NCBI RefSeq assembly: GCF_000263735.1
Contig: NC_017946.1
Location: forward strand, 1,467,348 to 1,531,347
Reading direction: 5' to 3'
From: Pyrococcus sp. ST04
Lineage (GTDB): Archaea > Methanobacteriota_B > Thermococci > Thermococcales > Thermococcaceae
Length of the DNA stretch: 64,000 nt
The translations under genes were made by a program, and so were the position numbers. Each line of letters begins with the position of its first letter. Position 1 is the first letter of the stretch. Under the pieces are notes generated by a model. The model was not told the origin of the DNA. It ran no database searches and saw nothing but the letters and a program-made list of their open reading frames with translations. Of the stretch, positions 8,460 through 17,548 are shown one piece after another.

Positions 8460-9905
8460 TCAACCCTTTGCTACTCCGATAGGCCTCATTCTTGCAACTA
8501 ATTTTGCAATTCCTGCCTCACTAACGACTTTAACAACATTGTCGACATTCTTGTAAGCTCCTGGAGCCTCCTCAGCAACTACTCTCATGCTGGCAGCCCT
8601 TACATAGATTCCTCTCTGCAATAACTCATTCCTTATCCTGTCCCCTCTGTACTGTCTCGTTGCGGCTTTTCTACTGAGAACTCTTCCAGCTCCGTGGCAG
8701 GTGCTTCCAAAGGTCTCTTTCATAGCACCCTCGGTTCCAGCTAAAACGTAGCTTGCTGTACCCATTGAACCCGGTATCAAGACGGGCTGGCCAACATCCC
8801 TATATATCCTTGGAATTGCCTCATGTCCTGGAGGAAATGCCCTAGTTGCACCCTTCCTGTGAACTATTACAGTGACCTTCTTCCCATCTACTTCATGCTC
8901 TTCGACTTTACCAATGTTGTGAGCAACATCGTAAACTATGTCCATTCCAAGGTCTCCCTCCGGATCTTGCCTGAATACCTCCTGGAAACTCTCCCTTACC
9001 CAGTGTGTTATCATCTGTCTATTTGCCCACGCAAAGTTTGCTGCGGCCTTCATTGCTGAGAAGTATCTCTGACCTTCTTCACTCTGGAATGGGACACTGA
9101 CAAGTTCTCTGTCTGGCCAAGGAATCCTGTACTTCCTGATAGCTCTCTCCATGATTCTCAAGTAGTCACTTGCTACCTGGTGACCTAGACCTCTTGAACC
9201 AGTGTGAACCATTACAACAACTTGTCCCTCAAAAAGGCCATATGCCTTGGCAACTTCCTCGTCGTAAATCTTATCAACAACCTGAACTTCAAGGAAGTGG
9301 TTTCCAGAGCCCAGTGAACCTAGCTGGGGTGCTCCTCTCTGCTTGGCCCTCTGACTCACGGCATCTGGATCTGCACCTTCCATCCTTCCTCCTTCTTCTA
9401 ACCTCTCCAAATCTCTCTCCCAACCATACCCATTGTCTACTGCCCACTTTGCCCCATCAACAAGAACATCGTCAATTTGCGTCCAGTGAAGCCTTATTCT
9501 ACCCTGGCTACCAACGCCAGAGGGAACGTTTTTGAAGAGGGTATCGACAAGTTGCTTTATCTTTGGTCTGACCTCTTTCTCAGTTAGATTTGTTCTGATT
9601 AAACGCACACCACAGTTGATGTCGTAACCAATACCCCCTGGGCTTATGACTCCTTCTTTAACATCGAAGGCTGCAACACCACCAATTGGAAATCCATATC
9701 CTTGGTGACCATCTGGCATTACAATTGAATACTTGTATATCCCTGGCAACATTGCAACGTTGGCGGCCTGTTCAAGAGTTCTATCACTTCTCATTTTTTC
9801 TATCAAGACTTCATCAGCATAAACTCTCCCTGGAACTCGCATCCTTTTATCAAACTTTGGGATTTCCCATCTTATCCTGTCAATTCTTTTTAGTGGTACG
9901 GTCAT
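8460..9905 (-). CDS. rtcB: RNA ligase RtcB
   Basis: GTP- and Mn-dependent ligase that joins 2',3'-cyclic phosphate (3'-P) and 5'-OH ends after tRNA intron splicing. The 481 residues match the P. horikoshii PH1602 enzyme closely. The metal cysteine is in [11 protein letters not shown] (about Cys98), metal histidines in [21 protein letters not shown] and YDVAHNIGK, and the guanylylated His in [12 protein letters not shown] (about His404). There is no intein here, unlike some RtcB genes. Start ATG at 9905 after GGTGAG; a TATA-like AATTTAAAAG lies about 35 bases upstream. Confidence 0.97.
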   Translation of the reverse strand: MTVPLKRIDRIRWEIPKFDKRMRVPGRVYADEVLIEKMRSDRTLEQAANVAMLPGIYKYSIVMPDGHQGYGFPIGGVAAFDVKEGVISPGGIGYDINCGVRLIRTNLTEKEVRPKIKQLVDTLFKNVPSGVGSQGRIRLHWTQIDDVLVDGAKWAVDNGYGWERDLERLEEGGRMEGADPDAVSQRAKQRGAPQLGSLGSGNHFLEVQVVDKIYDEEVAKAYGLFEGQVVVMVHTGSRGLGHQVASDYLRIMERAIRKYRIPWPDRELVSVPFQSEEGQRYFSAMKAAANFAWANRQMITHWVRESFQEVFRQDPEGDLGMDIVYDVAHNIGKVEEHEVDGKKVTVIVHRKGATRAFPPGHEAIPRIYRDVGQPVLIPGSMGTASYVLAGTEGAMKETFGSTCHGAGRVLSRKAATRQYRGDRIRNELLQRGIYVRAASMRVVAEEAPGAYKNVDNVVKVVSEAGIAKLVARMRPIGVAKG

Positions 9906-9965
9906 TGCCCACTCACCGGAATAGAAGTCAGACTTTGATCTTTTAAATTAACCGATCAAAAAATA

Positions 9966-9977
9966 CACAATATTGTG
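9966..9977. promoter_or_regulatory. 12-bp perfect palindrome between rtcB and ino1
   Basis: CACAATATTGTG is a perfect palindrome, followed at once by another CAATATT. It is just upstream of the rtcB promoter and far upstream of ino1. This divergent 289-bp gap otherwise holds only promoters. The role as an operator is speculative. Confidence 0.3.
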
Positions 9978-10097
9978 CAATATTTCCAAAACCAAAAAAT
10001 AAAAACGAAGTTACTTTTTAAGTTGACAATAACAAATCAGTTAAAATCCTCAGAGACTAAATTCTGGTAATATATCTGTCAAATTCTCTCGCGAAAA

Positions 10098-10125
10098 GTT
10101 TATAAGCCGTAATTTCTTATAAATA
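10098..10125 (+). promoter_or_regulatory. Promoter region of ino1
   Basis: Two TATA-like elements: GTTTATAAG (10098-10106, with a purine-rich GCGAAAA BRE upstream) and CTTATAAATA (10116-10125). They predict leaders of roughly 65 and 45 bases before the ATG at 10195, longer than usual for this genome. The leader ends in a strong GAGGAGGTGA ribosome site. Confidence 0.5.
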
Positions 10126-10194
10126 CCTGACTTTCTAATTTTAGAGTTTTCAATATGCCAGAATTTTTCTAAAAACTTGAGGAGGTGACGAAAA

Positions 10195-11346
10195 ATGGTT
10201 AGGGTTGCTATTATAGGCCAGGGATACGTTGCAAGCATTTTTGCAGTAGGATTAGAAAGGATAAAGAGAGGAGACCTTGGATATTATGGGATACCACTTG
10301 CAAACGAACTTCCAATTAAAGTTGAGGACATTCAAATAGTGGGTTCATATGACGTTGACAAGACTAAGATTGGTCTCCCACTCTATGAGGTCGTCCAGAG
10401 GTACTGGAGAGGAGACGTCCCAGAGAGCCTTAAAGAGGTCTTTATAAGAAAAGGCATACACCTAAGGAGCTTAAGAAACTTACCAATAGAAGCAACAGGT
10501 CTCGAAGATGAAATGTCACTTAAGGAAGCAATTGATCACCTCGTCAACGAGTGGAAAGAACTTAAGGTTGATGTCATTCTCAATGTTCCCACAACGGAAG
10601 CTTTTGTTCCTTTTGGCAAATTAGAAGACCTTGAAAAGGCAATTAAAGAAGAACAAAAGGACAGGCTAACAGCGACCCAAGTTTACGCTTATGCAGCAGC
10701 CCAGTATGCCAAGGAAGTTGGGGGAGCGGCATTTGTGAATGCAATACCAACCCTAATAGCGAATGACCCTGCCTATGTAGAACTAGCAAAGGATAGTAAC
10801 CTGGTCATATTCGGTGACGACGGGGCAACCGGAGCGACACCACTCACCGCAGATGTTTTGGCACATCTGGCCCAGAGAAACAGACACGTACTCGACATAG
10901 CCCAGTTCAACATCGGAGGAAACACTGACTTCCTTGCATTAACGGACAAAGAGAGGAACAAGAGCAAGGAGTACACCAAGTCAAGTGTTGTTGAGGACAT
11001 CCTAGGATATGACGCCCCACACTTCATAAAGCCAACTGGATACCTTGAGCCTCTCGGAGATAAGAAGTTTATAGCAATGCATATAGAATACATAAGCTTC
11101 AATGGAGCCAGGGATGAACTAGTTATAACTGGAAGAATCAATGACAGCCCAGCACTAGCAGGACTCCTTGTAGACCTTGCAAGGTTAGGAAAAATGGCAG
11201 TCGACAGGAAGGCATATGGAACTGTTTACGAGGTCAATGCATTCTACATGAAGAACCCAGGACCAAAGGAGGCCAAGAACATACCAAGGATAATAGCCTA
11301 TGAGAAGCTTAGGCAATGGGCAGGATTACCACCAAGGTACCTCTGA
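10195..11346 (+). CDS. ino1: myo-Inositol-1-phosphate synthase
   Basis: NAD-dependent isomerisation of glucose-6-phosphate to inositol-1-phosphate, the entry to di-myo-inositol phosphate, the heat-stress solute of Pyrococcus, and to inositol lipids. The 383-residue protein opens with a Rossmann motif (AIIGQGYVASIFAVG), then has the substrate-site segment FGDDGATGATPLTADV near residue 205 and the INO1-family FNIGGNTDFLAL near residue 240. Start after GAGGAGGTGA. It stands alone with its own promoter. Expression is expected to respond to heat. Confidence 0.95.
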   Translation: MVRVAIIGQGYVASIFAVGLERIKRGDLGYYGIPLANELPIKVEDIQIVGSYDVDKTKIGLPLYEVVQRYWRGDVPESLKEVFIRKGIHLRSLRNLPIEATGLEDEMSLKEAIDHLVNEWKELKVDVILNVPTTEAFVPFGKLEDLEKAIKEEQKDRLTATQVYAYAAAQYAKEVGGAAFVNAIPTLIANDPAYVELAKDSNLVIFGDDGATGATPLTADVLAHLAQRNRHVLDIAQFNIGGNTDFLALTDKERNKSKEYTKSSVVEDILGYDAPHFIKPTGYLEPLGDKKFIAMHIEYISFNGARDELVITGRINDSPALAGLLVDLARLGKMAVDRKAYGTVYEVNAFYMKNPGPKEAKNIPRIIAYEKLRQWAGLPPRYL

Positions 11347-11401
11347 AACTCCTTCCCAAAAGGTAGCAATTTTTAAATCCTTTATTTTCTAATTTTAAAC
11401 C

Positions 11402-11701
11402 ATGCCCAAACATTTTAAAAAAGGCGTTAAGAGAGAGCACCATTTCCTCAAAGGACTTGAGAAACCGCTTGAAGAAATAGCAAAAATTCCTGGTGTTAAA
11501 AAGGTGATTCCTGGAAGGATATATTCCTCCGATTCTAGGGGATTTGATATAAAGGTCTCGAGAGAGACCTATTCTGGATTAAAAATCGTTGCAAAAAGCG
11601 ATGGGAGCGTTCAGGATGTTTTCCTCGTTGTTGACAAAAAAGACAGGGAAAGAGTAAAATTAGAAATAGAAAGACTTGCAAAAAAGTGGAGGAAGACTTA
11701 A
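11402..11701 (+). CDS. Small basic conserved archaeal protein (possibly DUF2103)
   Basis: 99 residues, lysine-rich, with histidines near the N-terminus (KREHHFLKG) and a compact alpha/beta core. From memory it resembles DUF2103, annotated as a possible metal-binding protein; I cannot confirm this. A TATA-like TTTTTAAATCC lies about 30 bases before the ATG, so the mRNA is probably leaderless or nearly so. It stops 26 bp before the next gene. Confidence 0.75.
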   Translation: MPKHFKKGVKREHHFLKGLEKPLEEIAKIPGVKKVIPGRIYSSDSRGFDIKVSRETYSGLKIVAKSDGSVQDVFLVVDKKDRERVKLEIERLAKKWRKT

Positions 11702-11720
11702 AAATCCATTACGGATTTTA
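11702..11720. repeat. Short inverted repeat at the DUF2103/MBL gene junction
   Basis: AAAATCC-ATTAC-GGATTTT (7+5+7) followed by a further AAAATCC directly before the next ATG. It could be a weak terminator-like hairpin for the upstream gene or simply repeated promoter-like sequence. Confidence 0.3.
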
Positions 11721-11726
11721 AAATCC

Positions 11727-12476
11727 ATGATAGTTTATTTCATCGGAACTGGGGGAAGCGAAGGGATCCCAGTTCACTTATGTAATTGCTCCACATGCAA
11801 TGAAGCAAGAAAATTTGGATTTTCTCAAAGAAAACCTTCAACCCTAGCAGTAATTGGGGAAAATGGAGAAGTAATTTTGTTTGATGTCGGAACGGATATA
11901 AGAGAATTCTTAAACACTCCCTTGAACGCAATATTCCTTACCCATTGGCATCATGACCATATATACGGCTTGTACAAGCTCAGGTGGACTGCCATGGAAA
12001 CTACGCTTTACGCTCCAGAAGGACATGCTGACGCCCTCATACTTAATGATCCAAAAAACCTGAAGCCAGTAATAATTAAAGCCGGAGAGAAAGTCAAAAT
12101 TGGAAGAATAACCGTAACAGCGATAAAGCTTAACCATCAAATAGAAACATTAGGGTATTACACAGAGGAAGACGGAAAGGGAATTGCCCTTCTATATGAT
12201 ACAAAAGGACTTCCAGAAAAGACATGGGAATTCTTTGAGGATAAAACTCCCATTAGACTGGCAATAGTAGATTCCACGTATCCACCAGGCTTCGAAGATC
12301 CCTATCACAACAACGTTGATGAAGCGGCAAGGATAGGAATAAAACTAGCAGAAAGAACGATACTGAGTCATATTTCCCACAAAAATCTCCCATTCCTTCA
12401 GCTAGTGAGGTATGTCAGGGGAAGGTGGGGGGATAAAGTTCTTGTGGCCTATGATGGAATGGTCTTCTATGTGTAG
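11727..12476 (+). CDS. Metallo-beta-lactamase-fold hydrolase, PhnP-like
   Basis: 249-residue metal hydrolase. It begins MIVYFIGTGGSEGIPV, has a cysteine knuckle CNCSTC near residue 21 as in PhnP-type phosphodiesterases, the dinuclear metal motif THWHHDH near residue 74, a later VDSTYP aspartate and a C-terminal histidine pair (SHISHKN). Likely a cyclic-phosphate phosphodiesterase, but the substrate is unknown. The ATG at 11727 is chosen because the family fold begins there; the open frame extends 17 codons back into the preceding gene. Possibly co-transcribed with that gene. Confidence 0.87.
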   Translation: MIVYFIGTGGSEGIPVHLCNCSTCNEARKFGFSQRKPSTLAVIGENGEVILFDVGTDIREFLNTPLNAIFLTHWHHDHIYGLYKLRWTAMETTLYAPEGHADALILNDPKNLKPVIIKAGEKVKIGRITVTAIKLNHQIETLGYYTEEDGKGIALLYDTKGLPEKTWEFFEDKTPIRLAIVDSTYPPGFEDPYHNNVDEAARIGIKLAERTILSHISHKNLPFLQLVRYVRGRWGDKVLVAYDGMVFYV

Positions 12477-12511
12477 CGAAAAGGAAATAAGGGTTTAAGG
12501 AAAAAATATAT

Positions 12512-12610
12512 CGCCCGACGAGTACTAAGGGTTGCGATGACGTCGGGACCCCCAGGGGGCCGACACTACGAAAATGGCCCCCAAACTTTTTAACCCCGCC
12601 GGCGGTTCTT
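12512..12610 (+). ncRNA. GC-rich candidate structured RNA (Hgc-like island)
   Basis: An abrupt GC-rich block in AT-rich surroundings. It can fold as CCCGACG (12514-12520) with CGTCGGG (12541-12547) around a 20-nt loop, and GGGGGCC (12555-12561) with GGCCCCC (12576-12582) around a 14-nt loop. A palindrome CCGCCGGCGG (12596-12605) and a T run follow. In AT-rich hyperthermophiles such islands are a known marker of ncRNA genes (the Hgc screen). Class and strand are uncertain; no clean H/ACA or C/D architecture is seen. The 3' part overlaps the probable TATA box (CTTTTTAA, 12585-12592) of the next gene. Confidence 0.6.
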
Positions 12611-12615
12611 TTTTC

Positions 12616-13398
12616 ATGCTTGAAAAAGCTATTAAGGAAGCAAAAGAGTTTGGAGAGAAAACTGGAATCATAAATGAGAGAATTCTCGTATTATTCTCTG
12701 GGGGAAAAGACTCAAGTTTAACACTCTACCTGCTGAAAAAGGCAGGATATGATGTTTCTGCCCTAACGTTCTTCCATAAATGGAGCTGGCCGGAAGTTGT
12801 TAGATGGGGAATGAAGTTTACAAAATCTCTTGGTGTTGAGCATTATCTAATCAATATAACAGATGCCCTTCTTCAAAAAGCTACCGGAAAAAAAGGTCCA
12901 ATATGCATACACTGCAAAAAGATCATGTTGTGGAATGCAAAATGGTTTGCATTGAACAATGACTTTGGTTTAATAGCCAAAGGGGATAACGCAAATGATA
13001 AGATAATTGGAACTCTACTTGACCAATGCCCTGGGGACATAAGACTTTGTGAGATACCAAAAATTGGAATACCAATTTTTAGACCCCTTATTAGATACAA
13101 AGCAGTGGACATTGAAAGAATGGCGGATGAAGCCCATATCAAGCCCTATAGAATGTACGAACACGGTAGAAGAAGACAGTGGAGAGAGGGGTGTCCTCTT
13201 CAGTATATCGACGAGGAAGAGAAGATAACGAAAGAGCTTATGGATCTTGCGTTTAAGATTAACTACGAAGTCAGCAAGATTGCCAGAAGAGAAAGAATTA
13301 GGGTAAGTGTCAGAGTTCCAAGCTTTGAAATTATGTGCTGGAACTGCAATAGTAGGGTTCTTGAGGAAGTCAAAAGGATAATAGGGAAGTATCAGTAG
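12616..13398 (+). CDS. PP-loop ATP pyrophosphatase, tRNA-thiolation type (TtuA/TtcA-like)
   Basis: 260-residue N-type ATP pyrophosphatase with the PP-loop FSGGKDSS at residues 27-34, an internal CIHC pair near residue 98 that fits an Fe-S or catalytic site, GDNANDKI, and a C-terminal CWNC knuckle. This matches enzymes that adenylate a base or carrier in tRNA sulfuration; the exact position modified cannot be told. The ATG at 12616 follows a T run and the frame extends 14 codons upstream into the GC-rich RNA island. A TATA-like CTTTTTAA about 28 bases upstream suggests a leaderless mRNA. It overlaps the convergent arginine decarboxylase gene by 7 bp. Confidence 0.85.
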   Translation: MLEKAIKEAKEFGEKTGIINERILVLFSGGKDSSLTLYLLKKAGYDVSALTFFHKWSWPEVVRWGMKFTKSLGVEHYLINITDALLQKATGKKGPICIHCKKIMLWNAKWFALNNDFGLIAKGDNANDKIIGTLLDQCPGDIRLCEIPKIGIPIFRPLIRYKAVDIERMADEAHIKPYRMYEHGRRRQWREGCPLQYIDEEEKITKELMDLAFKINYEVSKIARRERIRVSVRVPSFEIMCWNCNSRVLEEVKRIIGKYQ

Positions 13399-13868
13399 GG
13401 GAACATTATAACAGCAGCGACGGCTGCAGCGGGTTTATCCTTCACGGTTATCTCAGCCGAAACAACCTTAAACTCCTTAAGCTTCCAGCCTCTCACTCTG
13501 AACCCTTCCTCAACCATTTTCTTTACCATCTCCTCGGCTTCTTCCTTGGTACAATAACCCGCATATTCATATATCAATCCTCCCTCATTACCCTCGCTTA
13601 TTCCAACCCCAAGAGCAGCACTTATTGTTGATCCCGGTTCATCGCTTTCTATGTGAGCATATACAGTTGGGAGAAGCATCCCTATTGGAATGTTCTTTGG
13701 GAGTTCGTCAAGCCACTCTATATGGGCGGGAATCACACTACTCAATTTTACGAGGTTAACATTTCCAATCCCCATCTTAAGAAGTGCATTGTCAAAGGCA
13801 TTGAGTTTTGTCCCGCCCTCCGCCGTTGCAGATAGCATTATAGCCTTTTTTGGAGTTGTCCAGCTCAT
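13392..13868 (-). CDS. pdaD: Pyruvoyl-dependent arginine decarboxylase
   Basis: Makes agmatine from arginine for polyamine and agmatidine synthesis. The 158-residue proenzyme self-cleaves between two serines in VKLSSVIP (Ser43/Ser44) to give beta and alpha chains, the latter with a pyruvoyl cofactor. Further family motifs are MLLPTVYAHIES and GISEGNEGGLIYEYAG. Start ATG at 13868 after GGGGGTGTGAGG; the frame extends ten codons upstream without similarity. It is monocistronic here. Confidence 0.95.
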   Translation of the reverse strand: MSWTTPKKAIMLSATAEGGTKLNAFDNALLKMGIGNVNLVKLSSVIPAHIEWLDELPKNIPIGMLLPTVYAHIESDEPGSTISAALGVGISEGNEGGLIYEYAGYCTKEEAEEMVKKMVEEGFRVRGWKLKEFKVVSAEITVKDKPAAAVAAVIMFPY

Positions 13869-14035
13869 TTCCTCACACCCCCTTAGAACTCTCGCCAAAC
13901 GGGTAAGTTGCTGGTTATCTTTTAAATGTTTCGCAAATTTAAGCTGTCCTAATTAAAAACAGAACCTTTTTACTGGAGCTTCTCTAGACCATAGAGTTTT
14001 AAACATGCCCTATTTAATCCAAAGTGGGGATATTA

Positions 14036-14449
14036 ATGCTAAACACGATAGTTTTGATAAGAACCGACAACTTTGAAAAAGCAATGACAGCCTTGGCAGA
14101 TTTGGTGAGATATGGCGGGATGAAAATCAGAGGGAAACCAAGGATAATCCCTCCAGCACTGTCAGACTGGGCGTTCGAACAGATAGTTGGGGAAAAGCCT
14201 AGAAAGAAAGTTAAAGCCCATGTAGTTGCCCAAATAGATTTACCGGCCTCAAAGGCAATTGGCAGAATAAGAGAGATACATCCCCCTGCACACATTATTG
14301 TAATACCCGTTGGAACACACGTGCATAGAGAATTATTAAGGCTGTGGGGGACATTTAAGGAGCTTAAGGGGTTTCACCCACCTAAAGAAGTCAAAAGGCC
14401 AGAGAACATTGAAATTGAATTCGAGGAGAACAGTGATGAAGAGATTTAA
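14036..14449 (+). CDS. Conserved archaeal protein of unknown function (possibly DUF356)
   Basis: 137-residue soluble protein starting MLNTIVLIRTDNFEKAMTAL, with a glutamate-rich C-terminal tail. The core has a beta-alpha-beta look and a conserved-looking IREIHPPAHIIVIPVGTHVH segment. It resembles DUF356 from memory, low certainty. The ATG at 14036 follows GTGGGGAT; an in-frame GTG 12 bases upstream is possible. A TATA-like GTTTTAAAC lies about 35 bases upstream. Confidence 0.75.
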   Translation: MLNTIVLIRTDNFEKAMTALADLVRYGGMKIRGKPRIIPPALSDWAFEQIVGEKPRKKVKAHVVAQIDLPASKAIGRIREIHPPAHIIVIPVGTHVHRELLRLWGTFKELKGFHPPKEVKRPENIEIEFEENSDEEI

Positions 14450-14463
14450 AAAACAAAAAGGAG

Positions 14464-16179
14464 TCATCCTCCAAATATAAGCTCTCTAAGCTTCTTTGGA
14501 ACTTCCTCAATTTTCACCCTTATCTGTTCTCTCGTATCTCTATCCCTTATCGTTACCATGCCATCCTCGGGAGTTTGATTATCAACTGTAACGCAATATG
14601 GCGTTCCTATTTCATCGTACCTCATGTACCTTTTTCCAATGCTGTCTTTCTCATCGTAAACAACTATAAACCCCTCTTTCTGGAGGGTTCTGTAGAGGTC
14701 ATAAGCTATACTGGTCAAAGGCTCTTTTGCAACTAGAGGAAGAACCGCAACCTCTATTGGAGCCATGTCCTTCTTTATCTTTAGATAGATCCTCCCATCC
14801 TCGTCCACAGTGAGGGAATTTTCGAGAAGCAGATAGAAAGGTCTGTCTATTCCAAAACTCGGCTCCAGTACATGTGGAACTATCTTTTCACCCGTTACCT
14901 TTTCCTCAACTTCCTTAATAATGAAGTCATCTTTATCAAGCTCATAACCCTCGATAACTATTTTACCCTTCTCCTCAAGCTCCTTAACGATATTTCTAAG
15001 CTCTTCTTGGCTCATCGACCTCAATTTTTCATTTATCTTCTTTGCATCAGCTTTGAGCTTTGGACCAACCTTCTTCATGTTTAGAGAAACTTGAAGCTTT
15101 TTGATTATCTTGGGCTTATCATAGTGAATCATTACAGTCAAATCCGCCCCGCTCATTCTCATATGCCTGCTTAAGTCATAGTTGGTTCTATAGGCCAATC
15201 CCACACATTCTACCCATCCAAATCTCTCACTATAAACTTCGGCATCCCACGTATCAGCAGAGTAGTGTGCCCTTTCCTCAGGTAGCTGTTGCCTAAACCT
15301 TATTTTGTCCTCAGGAATGCCTATATCCAGGAGAATCCTTTTTATCATGACCATGTAATATGCAAAGAATGTATTCATAACATAGCCTTTCTTAACCGCC
15401 TCCTCCGCTGTAACCTCTATCATTCCAAGATCCTTGAGTTGGTTTTCTATTGGATATAGCCTTAACACCTCATCCTTCACTTCGTCGAAGTGAGGATGTT
15501 CAGTTTCTTCGGGGTTAAAGAATATTTCTACCTCTGCTTGCGTAAATTCCCTAAGCCTTATCATCCCCTGTCTTGGGGAGATCTCATTCCTATATGCCTT
15601 TCCTATCTGGAACACTCCAAAAGGAAGCTTATTCCTCGCAAAAGCGTTAAGTCTCTTGAAGTTCACAAATATACCCTGGGCAGTTTCTGGTCTTAAATAG
15701 GCCTTCTTATCCTTATAGGGGCCAATGTATGTTTCAAACATTAAATTGAAATACCATACATCGCTTAGCTCTCCTCCACATTCTGGGCATCTCAAGTTGT
15801 GCTCCCTTATTATTTTGGTCATTTCTTCCGCGCTCTTGCCCTCTACGTCAATTCCCAATGCTTCCTCAATTAAATGATCTGCCCTAAACCTAGCTCCACA
15901 TTTTTTACATTCAACTAGAGGATCAACGAACTTCTCAACGTGGCCACTAGCTATAAAAACCTGTTCGGGAGTTATATCGGGGGTTTCTATCTCAAAGAAT
16001 CCCTCTCTAATAAACGCTTCCCTAATTTTCTTTTCTATTTTCCTCTTAATAGTGGCCCCCAGTGGGCCGTAATCGTAAAACCCTCTTGCTCCTCCATAAA
16101 TCTCAAAACTTCCCCATGCAAAGCCTCTCCTTCTCATCAAGTCTTGAAGATACTCATACTTATCGAACCTCTCACCCAT
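14464..16179 (-). CDS. glyS: Glycyl-tRNA synthetase
   Basis: Class II homodimeric synthetase of 571 residues that charges tRNA-Gly. Motif 1/2 regions are present (AYRNEISPRQGMIRLREFTQ near residue 200), and the eukaryotic/archaeal-type insertion near residues 90-140 carries a CKKC...CPEC zinc ribbon. The C-terminal anticodon-binding domain starts near residue 470 (APIEVAVLPLV). The start is the ATG at 16179; a TTG two codons upstream is in frame. It is divergent from the radical SAM gene. Confidence 0.96.
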   Translation of the reverse strand: MGERFDKYEYLQDLMRRRGFAWGSFEIYGGARGFYDYGPLGATIKRKIEKKIREAFIREGFFEIETPDITPEQVFIASGHVEKFVDPLVECKKCGARFRADHLIEEALGIDVEGKSAEEMTKIIREHNLRCPECGGELSDVWYFNLMFETYIGPYKDKKAYLRPETAQGIFVNFKRLNAFARNKLPFGVFQIGKAYRNEISPRQGMIRLREFTQAEVEIFFNPEETEHPHFDEVKDEVLRLYPIENQLKDLGMIEVTAEEAVKKGYVMNTFFAYYMVMIKRILLDIGIPEDKIRFRQQLPEERAHYSADTWDAEVYSERFGWVECVGLAYRTNYDLSRHMRMSGADLTVMIHYDKPKIIKKLQVSLNMKKVGPKLKADAKKINEKLRSMSQEELRNIVKELEEKGKIVIEGYELDKDDFIIKEVEEKVTGEKIVPHVLEPSFGIDRPFYLLLENSLTVDEDGRIYLKIKKDMAPIEVAVLPLVAKEPLTSIAYDLYRTLQKEGFIVVYDEKDSIGKRYMRYDEIGTPYCVTVDNQTPEDGMVTIRDRDTREQIRVKIEEVPKKLRELIFGG

Positions 16180-16241
16180 AGCCAAACCCCTTACTGAAGA
16201 AGGCTAAGGTCTAAAAAGCTTTGTCTATATGTGTTGGCGAT

Positions 16242-17501
16242 ATGATAAAGTTGAAACTTCCACATTCCCACTTTGAAGACGTTGGAGATAAGATTAGATT
16301 AGTCTGGAGAAGGACTCTAATAGCTGACTATGAGAAAAAAGAAATAGAAAGAGCAATAAAAAGGAAATTCAGAGCTAACGTAGAAGTTAAAGCCGAAGAA
16401 GGTTATTTAGTACTCAACACTGACAATGAGGAAATAGAAAAGTTTGTAGCATTTTTCATTCAAAACTACCTGGGAAGTAGGCTGAAAAATAGGTATACAA
16501 GAAGGAGAATACTGTACATACATGAAGGTCTGGATATTCCACTTCTCGGATATAATGCTTTCGGCCTGATAGACAGAGGAACAAACCTAATTCAAGTTAG
16601 GGGATCAACAGGATGTAACTTGAGCTGTATCTTCTGCTCAGTTGACGAGGGGCCATACTCAAGGACTAGGAAGCTGGATTTTGTGGTTGACATAGACTAC
16701 CTCATGAAATGGTTTGACTGGGTCGCACAGCAGAAGGGAAAAGGCCTTGAAGCGCATTTAGATGCCCAGGGAGAACCTCTAATATATCCTTTCATAGTTG
16801 AGCTAGTTCAAGCCCTAAGAGATCATCCAAATGTTTCCGTCATCTCAATGCAAAGTAATGGAGTACTCCTTGATGACAAGTTAATTGAGGAACTGGCCGA
16901 AGCTGGACTTGATAGGATCAACCTCTCTATTCACTCCTTAGATCCTGAGAAAGCGAAGATGCTTATGGGAATGAAGAACTATGATCTTAACCATGTCCTT
17001 GAGATGGCAGAAGCGTTGGTAAATGCAGGGATAGATGTTCTAATAGCTCCCGTCATTATATTTGGAATTAATGACAATGAAGCGGAAGCATTCATAGAGT
17101 TCGCAAGAAAAATAGGTGCAGGGAAGAGATGGCCAGCATTAGGGTTCCAAAATTACATACCCTATAAATTTGGAAGAAATCCAACAATAGCAAAACCAAT
17201 ACCTTTCAAAGAATTCTATGAATGGCTTAGAAGGCTAGAAGAAAAAACCGGCATGAAGCCTCTAGTTTTAAAGCCCCACCATTTTGGCATGCACCCAAGG
17301 CCCTTTATACCATTAGCATTTAAAAGAGGAGAAGTCGTTAAAGCGGAAGTCGTTCTCCCTGGAAGGATTGAGGGCGAAATGATTGCCAAGGCAAGAAATA
17401 GGCTCATTCAAGTTATAAATACAGATGCTAAGGTTGGTGACAAAATAAGAGTAAGGATAGTTAGAACTAGGCATGGGATTTACGTTGGAACGAAAGTTTA
17501 G
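16242..17501 (+). CDS. Radical SAM protein with C-terminal TRAM domain
   Basis: 419 residues. An N-terminal RNA-binding-like extension (1-110) precedes the radical SAM core, with cluster cysteines in CNLSCIFC near residue 124-131 and a SAM-binding region DAQGEPL. The last 65 residues (from about 355) form a TRAM domain, which binds RNA. The combination suggests an RNA base-modifying enzyme, as for the methylthiotransferases, but the central domain is not of that family and the substrate is unknown. I place it in the archaeal COG2100-type group from memory. Start at the ATG 16242; an upstream frame extension of seven codons overlaps the promoter. TATA-like CTAAAAAG about 30 bases upstream. Confidence 0.85.
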   Translation: MIKLKLPHSHFEDVGDKIRLVWRRTLIADYEKKEIERAIKRKFRANVEVKAEEGYLVLNTDNEEIEKFVAFFIQNYLGSRLKNRYTRRRILYIHEGLDIPLLGYNAFGLIDRGTNLIQVRGSTGCNLSCIFCSVDEGPYSRTRKLDFVVDIDYLMKWFDWVAQQKGKGLEAHLDAQGEPLIYPFIVELVQALRDHPNVSVISMQSNGVLLDDKLIEELAEAGLDRINLSIHSLDPEKAKMLMGMKNYDLNHVLEMAEALVNAGIDVLIAPVIIFGINDNEAEAFIEFARKIGAGKRWPALGFQNYIPYKFGRNPTIAKPIPFKEFYEWLRRLEEKTGMKPLVLKPHHFGMHPRPFIPLAFKRGEVVKAEVVLPGRIEGEMIAKARNRLIQVINTDAKVGDKIRVRIVRTRHGIYVGTKV

Positions 17502-17548
17502 AAAAGTTATTATAGAAAAATCATGAGCAGTCATAAAGGTGTTCATAA

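Noticed and set aside
8460-9905. Intein in RtcB
   Set aside because: The protein is collinear with the 481-residue intein-free enzyme, with no insertion at the catalytic motifs.
11727-12476. RNase Z assignment for the metallo-beta-lactamase protein
   Set aside because: The N-terminal CNCSTC knuckle and PhnP-like layout fit a phosphodiesterase better, and no exosite insertion typical of RNase Z is visible.
12594-12615. Bacterial-style intrinsic terminator (GC palindrome plus T run)
   Set aside because: It sits between a probable TATA box and the start codon of the next gene; a zero-loop palindrome cannot fold as drawn, so it is left as part of the GC-rich island.
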